Of a DNA stretch of 64,000 nt, positions 57,537 through 64,000 are shown in pieces. The DNA is taken from NCBI RefSeq assembly GCF_028743715.1, contig NZ_CP117996.1, forward strand, positions 1,054,001-1,118,000, given 5' to 3'. Both the position numbers and the translations under genes were made by a program. The DNA comes from Microbacterium sp. Clip185 (GTDB taxonomy: Bacteria > Actinomycetota > Actinomycetes > Actinomycetales > Microbacteriaceae). How positions within the stretch are numbered: position 1 is the stretch's first letter; the number at the start of each line of letters is the position of its first letter. Under the pieces are notes generated by a model that worked only from the letters and a program-made list of their open reading frames with translations, made no database searches and was not told the origin of the DNA.

Positions 57537-58436
57537 ATGGCGGTGCGCGAGGATGCTGCCTGGCAGGACCGAGCCATCGGCGACGTGGACTGGCATCTGT
57601 TCCCGCCCGATGCCGTGCACGATGCGGTCGCAGCGCCGTCGGGGGCGTTGGCCCGTGTCTCGCTCGGCCCCGCGGACGGCCCCAGGGCTGTGCTCGTTCC
57701 GGGCGTCACCGGCTCGAAAGAGGACTTCGTGCTGGTCATGCCGCTGCTCGCGGCCGCCGGCTACCGCGTCGAGTCCTACGACCTCGCGGGTCAGTACGAG
57801 TCGGCGGCCGCGGGCCCTGAGAACCTCGAGCCGCCTCGCCGGCACTACGACTACCCGCTGTTCGTGGACGACATGATCGCGGTGCTCGAGACCGGGTCCG
57901 CCCCGGTGCACGTGCTCGGCTACAGCTTCGCCGGTCTCGTCGCCCAGTTGGCGCTCGTGGCGCGGCCCGACCTCTTCGCCAGCCTCGCGCTCGTGACCTG
58001 CCCGCCGGCGACGGGACAGGTCTTCCGCTCCGTCAAGCGCATCGGACGTCTCTCGGATGCGGCGGGGCCGCGCGCGGGCGCCGGGCTGATGCTCTGGGGT
58101 ATCCGCAACAACCTCAATCGCGTGCCGCCGGGGCGGCTGCGTTTCGTGCGCGAGCGATTCACGCTGACCCGCCGCGAGAGCGTCACCGACATCGTGGGCC
58201 TCATGATGACGATGCCGGATGTGACGGCCGCCGTCGCGGGAGTCGATCTGCCCAAGCTCGTCGCCACCGGCACGCACGATCTCTGGCCCGAATCCGAGTA
58301 CCGCGCATATGCGGCGCGGATCGGGGCACGCGCCGTCGTCTACGACACCGGCCATTCGCCCAGCGAGACGGTGCCCCACCAACTGAGCAGGGATCTGCGT
58401 CATCTGTACGAATCGGCGTCCGATCGCCGGGAATAA
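57537..58436 (+). CDS. Alpha/beta hydrolase
   Basis: 299 residues. Oxyanion region VLVPGVTGSKEDF, nucleophile Ser in LGYSFAGL (around 127), acid Asp in ATGTHDLWPE and terminal His in DTGHSPSE. No signal peptide; substrate unknown. I use ATG 57537 with GAGGGG upstream; GTG 57513 would add eight residues. TAAGGT (57507-57512) is a plausible -10. A region of 84 bp with a TATATT -10 separates it from the next gene. Confidence 0.83.
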   Translation: MAVREDAAWQDRAIGDVDWHLFPPDAVHDAVAAPSGALARVSLGPADGPRAVLVPGVTGSKEDFVLVMPLLAAAGYRVESYDLAGQYESAAAGPENLEPPRRHYDYPLFVDDMIAVLETGSAPVHVLGYSFAGLVAQLALVARPDLFASLALVTCPPATGQVFRSVKRIGRLSDAAGPRAGAGLMLWGIRNNLNRVPPGRLRFVRERFTLTRRESVTDIVGLMMTMPDVTAAVAGVDLPKLVATGTHDLWPESEYRAYAARIGARAVVYDTGHSPSETVPHQLSRDLRHLYESASDRRE

Positions 58437-58462
58437 CCTCGACCCCGACGCGTTACAGGGGA

Positions 58463-58468
58463 TATATT
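58463..58468 (+). promoter_or_regulatory. Probable -10 (TATATT) of the LLM oxidoreductase/FMN reductase pair
   Basis: TATATT stands out in GC-rich sequence; TCGACC 18 bases upstream (58439) is a weak -35. The mRNA leader would be about 45 nt. Confidence 0.45.
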
Positions 58469-58520
58469 CAATCGCATAGAAACGGATGCGGGCACGCACC
58501 CGGGAAGCGGAAGAGGAATC

Positions 58521-59750
58521 GTGAGCGAGAACACCACCTGGCCGGGAATGCAGTTCGGCATCTTCACGGTCTCGGACATCACCCAGGACCCGGTGTCGGG
58601 TCATACCCCGAGCGAAGCGGAGCGCATCCGCAACACCATCACGATCGCCAAGCACGCCGAGGAGGTGGGGCTGGACGTCTTCGCCCTCGGCGAGCACCAC
58701 AACCCGCCCTTCTGGTCGTCGTCGCCCACCACGACGCTCGCCGCGATCGCCGCGCAGACCGAGCGGCTGCTCGTGTCGACCGCGACGACGCTCATCACCA
58801 CGAACGACCCGGTGAAGATCGCCGAGGACTTCGCGATGCTGCAGCACGTCTCGAACGGCCGCACCGACATCATGCTCGGCCGTGGGAACACCGGCCCCGT
58901 GTACCCCTGGTTCGGCAAGGACATCCGCCAGGGCCTGCCGATCGCACTGGAGAACTACGCGCTGCTGCACAAGCTGTGGCGTGAGGACGTCGTGGACTGG
59001 GAGGGGAAGTTCCGCACCCCGCTGCAGGGCTTCACCGCCACACCGCGTCCCCTCGACGGCGTGCCCCCCTTCGTGTGGCACGGCTCGATCCGCACGCCCG
59101 AGGTCGCAGAGCAGGCCGCTTACTACGGTGACGGCTTCTTCGCGAACAACATCTTCTGGCCGGCAGAGCACTACCAGCGCCTGATCGCGCTGTACCGCCA
59201 GCGCTACGCGCACTACGGACACGGCACGCCCGAGCAGGCGATCGTGGGCCTGGGCGGACAGGTGTTCATGCGTGCCAACTCGCAGGACGCCGTCAACGAG
59301 TTCCGCCCCTACTTCGACAACGCCCCCGTCTACGGACACGGCCCGTCGATGGAGGACTTCACGCAGATGACGCCCCTCACCGTCGGCTCGCCCCAGCAGG
59401 TCATCGACCGCTACGCCGGCATGCGCGATCTGTTCGGCGACTACCAGCGCCAGCTGTTCCTCATGGACCACGCGGGTCTGCCGCTGAAGATCGTGCTCGA
59501 GCAGCTCGACATCCTGGGTGGCGAGGTCGTCCCGGTGCTCCGCAAGGAACTCGCGAAGAACCGTCCCGCGGACGTGCCGGACGCACCCACCCACGAGAAC
59601 CTCGTGAGCAAGACGTACGGCGACGCGGAGCCCCGTCAGGCCACGCCGCGCGCCAACCGCGGTGACAACCTGACCTCGGGTTCGCCCTACCAGGACACCC
59701 CGCAGCCGGTCGGTTCCGCCTTCGGCGCCGCTGCCACCCGGAGCGCCTGA
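58521..59750 (+). CDS. LLM-family FMN-dependent oxidoreductase (CE1758-like)
   Basis: 409-residue bacterial-luciferase-like TIM barrel: FGIFTVSDITQDPVSGHTPSEAERI, LDVFALGEHHNPPFWSSSPTTTLAAIAAQT, GRTDIMLGRGNTGPVYPWFGKDI, VWHGSIRTPEVAEQAAYYGDGFFANNIFWP. This pattern and the FMN reductase directly behind it match the CE1758/CE1759 pair described from corynebacteria. Substrate unknown. GTG 58521 has AGAGGAA upstream. The stop overlaps the reductase ATG (TGATG). Confidence 0.88.
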   Translation: MSENTTWPGMQFGIFTVSDITQDPVSGHTPSEAERIRNTITIAKHAEEVGLDVFALGEHHNPPFWSSSPTTTLAAIAAQTERLLVSTATTLITTNDPVKIAEDFAMLQHVSNGRTDIMLGRGNTGPVYPWFGKDIRQGLPIALENYALLHKLWREDVVDWEGKFRTPLQGFTATPRPLDGVPPFVWHGSIRTPEVAEQAAYYGDGFFANNIFWPAEHYQRLIALYRQRYAHYGHGTPEQAIVGLGGQVFMRANSQDAVNEFRPYFDNAPVYGHGPSMEDFTQMTPLTVGSPQQVIDRYAGMRDLFGDYQRQLFLMDHAGLPLKIVLEQLDILGGEVVPVLRKELAKNRPADVPDAPTHENLVSKTYGDAEPRQATPRANRGDNLTSGSPYQDTPQPVGSAFGAAATRSA

Positions 59751-60394
59751 TGAGCACCCGTCGTATCGCCGTCATCTCGGCGGGCCTGTCGAACCCGTCG
59801 TCGACCCGGATGCTGGCCGACCGCCTGCTCGCCGCCACGGCGCGAGAGCTGGCGGAGCGCGACATCGAGATCACCGCGGACGTGTTCGAGCTGCGTGACT
59901 ACGCGCACGACATCACGAACAATCTGCTGACCGGATTCGCGCCCTCCGCCCTGGAGACCATGATCAACACCGTGGTGTCGGCGGATGCGCTCATCGTCGT
60001 CACGCCGATCTTCTCCACCAGCTATTCGGGACTCTTCAAGTCGTTCATCGACGTGCTCGATCCCGACGCGCTGCGTGGCAAGCCGGTGCTGATCGGCGCC
60101 AATGCGGGAACCGCCCGTCACTCGCTGGCGATCGACTACGCGATCCGCCCGCTGTTCGCCTACCTGCACGCGGATGCCGTCTCCACCGGTGTCTTCGCCG
60201 CATCCGCCGATTGGGGCGGGAGCGGAGACCAGGTCGCGACGCTGTCGAGCCGTGTGGACAAGGGTGCGCGTGAGCTGGCCGAGGCCATTGCCCGACGCAG
60301 CCCCGTCGTCGACGCCGACCCGTTCGACCCGGCGAACTACCTCGGGGAGGGCCGTTCGTTCGGCCACCTGCTGGGCGGTCTCGCGGGGGAGTGA
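59750..60394 (+). CDS. NADPH-dependent FMN reductase (CE1759-like)
   Basis: 214-residue flavodoxin-fold reductase: VISAGLSNPSSTRMLADRLL at the N-terminus binds FMN phosphate, VVTPIFSTSYSGLFKSFIDVLDP and GANAGTARHSL follow. It should supply reduced FMN to the preceding oxidoreductase, to which it is translationally coupled. Ends just before a strong hairpin shared with the convergent DedA gene. Confidence 0.9.
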   Translation: MSTRRIAVISAGLSNPSSTRMLADRLLAATARELAERDIEITADVFELRDYAHDITNNLLTGFAPSALETMINTVVSADALIVVTPIFSTSYSGLFKSFIDVLDPDALRGKPVLIGANAGTARHSLAIDYAIRPLFAYLHADAVSTGVFAASADWGGSGDQVATLSSRVDKGARELAEAIARRSPVVDADPFDPANYLGEGRSFGHLLGGLAGE

Positions 60395-60403
60395 CGTCCG
60401 TGT

Positions 60404-60445
60404 GACGAGTGAGGGCGCCGCGTCATCGCGGCGCCCTCACTCGTC
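60404..60445. terminator. Bidirectional terminator between FMN reductase and DedA genes
   Basis: Perfect 19-bp stem (60404-60422 with 60427-60445) and loop TCAT, overlapping the 3' end of the minus-strand gene. Confidence 0.85.
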
Positions 60446-61016
60446 GTGCGGCCACCGCATCCAGGGCGAAGCCCAGACCCAGCGCGAGCACGACGGACAC
60501 GATGACCGCGACGACGGGGCCGCCGGGCACGATGGCGCCGACCGCCGCCCCGATGAGGCTCTGGTAGAGCGCCCAGCCGAGCGCCGCGAGCGCACACGCC
60601 CCGAGGAACCGCGCCGGCCGGACACGTGTGGCTCCCGCCGTCAGGGTCACGGCGACCCGCGCGAAGGGGATGAAGCGGGCGGTGAACACGACCGTCGCGG
60701 CGCTGCGGTGCAGGCGCCCCCGCGCCCAGGAGAACGCCGCCGCGACGCGCGGATGCCGCATCCATCGCCAGCGCTCGATCCCGACCGTTCGCCCCACGAG
60801 GTATCCCGCGGCGTCGCCCGCGAAGGCGGCGGCAGCGGCGACGACCACGACCGCGACGATCGGGGGCTGCCCGGTCGACACCGCCAGAGCACCCATGGCG
60901 GTCACCGCGACCTCGCCCGGGATCACTACCAGAAGGGCGTCGGCGAACACGAGCAGGGCCATGAGCGGCAGCGCCCACGGACTCGATGCGAGATCGGTCA
61001 GGAAAGGCTCCGCCAC
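60423..61016 (-). CDS. DedA/VTT-family membrane protein
   Basis: 197 residues, about five hydrophobic segments, with the VTT-domain marks GDAAGYLVGRTVG and ARFIPFARVAVTLTAG (FxGRFIP-type motif). DedA proteins help flip or maintain lipid carriers. GTG 61016 begins exactly at the conserved region; the open frame continues to 61124 but the extra part has no membrane character. The upstream hexamer GATGCT six bases before the GTG is a weak leaderless signal. Confidence 0.82.
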   Translation of the reverse strand: MAEPFLTDLASSPWALPLMALLVFADALLVVIPGEVAVTAMGALAVSTGQPPIVAVVVVAAAAAFAGDAAGYLVGRTVGIERWRWMRHPRVAAAFSWARGRLHRSAATVVFTARFIPFARVAVTLTAGATRVRPARFLGACALAALGWALYQSLIGAAVGAIVPGGPVVAVIVSVVLALGLGFALDAVAARRVRAPR

Positions 61017-61155
61017 CCGTGAAGCATCGCAGCGGCGGGTGAACGGCGACCCAACGGGGCACGTCCGGTGACGAGCCGCGGTGCATCGGGTGAACTCTCG
61101 ACGATCCGCCCCGGTTCGCGCCATGCGGGCGCGGCGCCGGGAGCACCCTGGTCTC

Positions 61156-63120
61156 GTGAGAGTCGCGCTGATCGCCGAGTCCTACCTTCCGCACATGAAC
61201 GGGGTGACCGGCTCCGTCCTGCAGGTGCTCCGGCACCTCGCCGCCGACGGCCACGAGACGCTCGTGATCGCGCCGCGCTCGAGCGAGTCCGTCGACGCGG
61301 TCGCAGCCTCGCGCACTGAGCTGCTCGCGTCGCTCCCTCTGCCCTCTTATCCGCAGGTGCGGGTCGTCTTCGCGCGCGTCGCGCGCATCGCGGCGATCCT
61401 GCGCGAGTTTCGCCCCGACGTGGTCCACTTGGCTTCGCCCTTCGTGCTGGGCTGGCAGGCGGTGAATGCCGCCGAGGGGTTGCGCACCGCATCCGTCGCC
61501 GTGTACCAGACCGACGTCGTCGCGTACACGGAGCGCTACCGGATGCCGCAGGCCGCAGCGCTCGCCGCCGGACACGTCGCGCGTCTCCACCGTCGGGCGA
61601 CTCTCACCCTCGCACCCTCCAGCTCGTCGGTGGCTCAGCTGGAGCGGATGGGCGTGGACCGGCTGCGGATGTGGGCGCGCGGCGTGGACGGCGAGCGGTT
61701 CCGCCCGGAACGGCGCAGCGAGCAGTTCCGTCGGAGCGTGGCACCGGGCGAGCGCATCATCGGCTACGTCGGGCGCCTCGCTCCGGAGAAGCAGGTGGAG
61801 GACCTCGCCGCGCTCGCGGGCGTCGAGGGCGCGCGGCTCGTCATCGTCGGCGACGGTCCGTCGCGGAGCCAACTCGAACGCCAGCTCCCCGGTGCAGTCT
61901 TCCTCGGGCATCTCGCGGGCGACGAGCTCGCCGAAGCGATGGCATCGTTCGACGTCTTCGTGCACCCCGGCGAGAGCGAGACCTTCGGCCAGACGATCCA
62001 GGAGGCGCACGCGAGCGGCGTCCCGGTGGTCGCCACGGGCACGGGCGGCCCCGTCGACCTCGTGCGCTCGAGCATCGACGGATGGCTCTATCGCCCCGGA
62101 GATCTGGCTGATCTGCGGGCCCGCGTGGGCGACCTCCTGGGCGATGACGCGAAGCGACAGGCCTTCTCGCTCGCCGCGCGCGACGCCGTCGCCGAGCGCA
62201 CCTGGGCGTCGCTGTACGGCCAGCTGCTCGGCCACTACGACGAAGCGCGGGAGCTGCGCCGAATCGACGACCGTCTCCTGGCTCGCGGCGACACACGTCC
62301 TGCCATGCCGGCGCTGCTTCCCGCACCGCGCCGGTGGGGGCGCTTCGTCGCCCTCGGCGACTCGCTCACCGAGGGATTGTGCGACACCTCACGTACACCG
62401 CACGGGCAGTATCGCGGCTGGGCCGACCGGCTCGCCCCGCTGCTGGCGCAGCAGCACCGAGGCCGCGAACCCTTCCGCTACGCGAACCTTGCGGTCCGCT
62501 CGCGTCGGGTGCGCGATCTCACGACGACGCAGATCCCGCGGGCGCTCGAACTGCGCCCCGACCTCGTGTCGATCCTCATGGGCGCGAACGACCTCGTCGG
62601 CCACGGCGCGGCCCCGCGGGCGCTCGCCGCCGAGCTGGAGGAGGGCGTCGCCGCACTCCGGGCGGCGGGCTGCGACGTGCTCCTGGTGACGCCGTTCCTG
62701 CCGCATCGTCGAGCCGCGGGACTCTTCGCCCGCCGATTCGCCCAGTACGCCTCCGAGCTGCGTCGTATCGCCCGTGTGCACGGTTGCATGCTCCTGGACC
62801 TGGAAGCCCTGCCGGCGATCGGCTCGCTGGAGATGTGGGCCGACGACAAGGTGCACCTGCGGTCGCGGGGTCATCGTTTCCTGGCCTATCGCGCCGCCGA
62901 GGTGCTGGGGATCCCGGATGCCGAGGCTCTGGGTGATCTGGATGCGGCCCTCCACGACGACGAGCCCTCGGCGGGTGGCTGGCTGCGCCGTGACGCGCTG
63001 CCCTGGCTGTGGCGTCGGATGCGGGGGCGCACCGCGGGCGATGGCCTGGATGCGAAACACGCCGACTATGTCGAGATGCCCGGCGCGGGGCGCTCTCGCC
63101 GTGCCTCCTCATCAGCCTGA
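61156..63120 (+). CDS. Glycosyltransferase (GT4) fused to an SGNH/GDSL esterase
   Basis: 654 residues. Residues 1 to about 380 form a GT-B glycosyltransferase like MgtA/PimB-type mannosyltransferases: RVALIAESYLPHMNGVTGSV, GYVGRLAPEKQVEDLAAL, HPGESETFGQTIQEAHASGVPVVATGTGGP. From about 395 an SGNH hydrolase follows: block I ALGDSLTEG with Ser403, block III GANDL, and block V DDKVHLRSRGH with Asp and His. Cytoplasmic glycolipid glycosyl transfer plus deacylation is a guess. GTG 61156 is at the start of the glycosyltransferase fold. Such domains are normally separate proteins. Confidence 0.88.
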   Translation: MRVALIAESYLPHMNGVTGSVLQVLRHLAADGHETLVIAPRSSESVDAVAASRTELLASLPLPSYPQVRVVFARVARIAAILREFRPDVVHLASPFVLGWQAVNAAEGLRTASVAVYQTDVVAYTERYRMPQAAALAAGHVARLHRRATLTLAPSSSSVAQLERMGVDRLRMWARGVDGERFRPERRSEQFRRSVAPGERIIGYVGRLAPEKQVEDLAALAGVEGARLVIVGDGPSRSQLERQLPGAVFLGHLAGDELAEAMASFDVFVHPGESETFGQTIQEAHASGVPVVATGTGGPVDLVRSSIDGWLYRPGDLADLRARVGDLLGDDAKRQAFSLAARDAVAERTWASLYGQLLGHYDEARELRRIDDRLLARGDTRPAMPALLPAPRRWGRFVALGDSLTEGLCDTSRTPHGQYRGWADRLAPLLAQQHRGREPFRYANLAVRSRRVRDLTTTQIPRALELRPDLVSILMGANDLVGHGAAPRALAAELEEGVAALRAAGCDVLLVTPFLPHRRAAGLFARRFAQYASELRRIARVHGCMLLDLEALPAIGSLEMWADDKVHLRSRGHRFLAYRAAEVLGIPDAEALGDLDAALHDDEPSAGGWLRRDALPWLWRRMRGRTAGDGLDAKHADYVEMPGAGRSRRASSSA

Positions 63121-63198
63121 CGCGTTTCGTCTCGCCTGCGGCTCGCTCAACGACCGCTCGCCCCCGGTCATTGAGCGAGCGGAGTGAGCCGAAACGCG
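63121..63198. repeat. Nested palindromic repeat between convergent genes
   Basis: Outer stem CGCGTTTCG (63121-63129)/CGAAACGCG (63190-63198); inner 15-bp stem 63142-63156 with 63165-63179, one G:U-type mismatch. It fills the gap between the glycosyltransferase and lytic transglycosylase genes and can serve as a bidirectional terminator or be an interspersed element. Confidence 0.8.
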
Positions 63199-63200
63199 AG

Positions 63201-64000
63201 TCAGTACCAGCCGGTGGCCTGCGAGTGGTCCCACGCACCGCAGGGCGAGCCGTAACGGCCAGCGATGTACGACAGGCCCCAGTTGATCTGGGTCGCCGCG
63301 TTGGTGCGCCAGTCCGCGCCCGCGCTGGCCATCTTGTCGCCCGGTAGCGACTGCGGGATCCCGTAGGCGCCGCTGGAGGGATTGAGCGCGTCGGCACGCC
63401 AGCCGGACTCCCGGTTCCACAGCGACACGAGACACGCGAACTGATCCTGCCCCCAGCCGTAGGCGCCGATCGCACCGCGCGCGTACTCCCGTGCTCCGGC
63501 CGGGTCGACGACGACGCCTCCGGACGGAGGGGACGGGACCGGGGGAGCAGGGGGAGCGGGTGACCCGGAGGGCGGGGAGCTGGGTGCGGGATTCGCCGGT
63601 TGCGCAGCGACCTGGCTCGCCAACCGGTACCGGCGCTCCACGTCGGCCGTCGTGCCCTTGAGGGTCGCCAACTGCGCATAGAGGGTGTTCGCCTGCGTGG
63701 TGAGCTCGGCGACGGCGGCGGATTCCGCATCCGCGGCCGACTGCGCCGCGGCGGCGGCGCTCTCGGCCTGCGCGGCGGCGTCCTCGCGCGCGGTGCGTGC
63801 GAGCGTTGCCTGATCGTTGAGCGCCGCCACCACCTGCGCCGCGCCCTGCACTTGCGCTGCGCGGCCGGCCCACGCCGTTCCCATCGTCTCGAGCAGACCG
63901 AGGCGGTCGAGCAGGTCGTCGGGATCCGCCGCGGTGAGCAGCCGAGCGGCGAGCGGCCCGTCGGACTGCAGACGGTACATGGAGGATGCAAGAGCGCCGG
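63201..64000 (-). CDS. Secreted lytic transglycosylase-like protein, 5' end beyond the window
   Basis: The C-terminal 266 residues are visible; the frame stays open to the right edge (GALASS before the first internal Met), so the signal peptide is missing. An Ala-rich coiled coil (about 63660-63960) is followed by a Pro/Ser linker (63520-63600) and a transglycosylase SLT-like domain with catalytic Glu in CLVSLWNRESGW and AYGIPQSLPGDKM, ending GSPCGAWDHSQATGWY. Coiled coil plus muralytic domain resembles actinobacterial cell-separation hydrolases. Confidence 0.85.
   Translation of the reverse strand, partial: GALASSMYRLQSDGPLAARLLTAADPDDLLDRLGLLETMGTAWAGRAAQVQGAAQVVAALNDQATLARTAREDAAAQAESAAAAAQSAADAESAAVAELTTQANTLYAQLATLKGTTADVERRYRLASQVAAQPANPAPSSPPSGSPAPPAPPVPSPPSGGVVVDPAGAREYARGAIGAYGWGQDQFACLVSLWNRESGWRADALNPSSGAYGIPQSLPGDKMASAGADWRTNAATQINWGLSYIAGRYGSPCGAWDHSQATGWY

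Noticed and set aside
56235..59594. 1119-codon minus-strand open frame
   Set aside because: It lies across the acyltransferase, hydrolase and LLM oxidoreductase genes in other frames and has no domain; high GC leaves antisense frames open.

Overview
The window looks like chromosomal DNA of a high-GC Gram-positive actinobacterium, most likely a Microbacteriaceae member close to Microbacterium. Reasons: very high GC, many GTG starts, an Ala/Pro/Gly-rich IF2, a NUDIX-less MutY, a two-copper-site CopA, EfeUOB behind an IdeR/DtxR-type box, and a MurE whose substrate motif is not the DAP-type DNPR. No rRNA, tRNA, CRISPR array or prophage was seen. Genus assignment is inference.

Layout. 1-6.9 kb: 3'-truncated pflB, murE, the site-2 protease rseP, and a fused TrpE/TrpG anthranilate synthase preceded by a classical Trp-codon attenuator. 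7-11.8 kb: ispG, a GntR regulator coupled to ACC deaminase, and an ECF sigma factor with a membrane partner. 11.8-26.6 kb: the translation/RNA backbone (proS, nusA, ylxR, infB, rbfA, truB, ribF) interrupted by transport, lipase, flavodoxin, mutY and kinase genes; rimP is absent from its usual place. 26.5-33.2 kb: MFS exporter, copper ATPase with CsoR-like operator, lipoprotein, SNF2 helicase. 33.3-35.7 kb: pfkA, then a DUF559 nuclease-like gene framed by clustered palindromic repeats whose outermost copies form near-perfect terminal inverted repeats. 35.7-47.8 kb: oligopeptidase B, Pit phosphate transport, phosphoesterase, aspA, FAH hydrolase, PrsW protease, adenosine deaminase coupled to a flavin monooxygenase, FKBP. 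48-51.5 kb: YceI, EamA transporter, MFS, DUF167, rpsO. 51.7-64 kb: IPNS-like oxygenase, efeUOB iron import, acyltransferase, hydrolase, a luciferase-like monooxygenase with its FMN reductase, DedA protein, a glycosyltransferase-SGNH esterase fusion, and a 5'-truncated lytic transglycosylase.

Regulatory style. At least 17 genes have a TANNNT hexamer six or seven bases before the start codon and usually no Shine-Dalgarno, which predicts leaderless mRNAs. Strong stem-loop terminators sit between many convergent genes. An octamer GGATGCGG/CCGCATCC occurs about six times more often than composition predicts, equally on both strands, and sometimes as inverted pairs in terminators, resembling a DNA uptake sequence.

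Most novel candidates: the DUF559 element at 34421-35648, the genome-style octamer, the glycosyltransferase-SGNH fusion, and three unrelated nested palindromic repeats (21174-21243, 51639-51711, 63121-63198).
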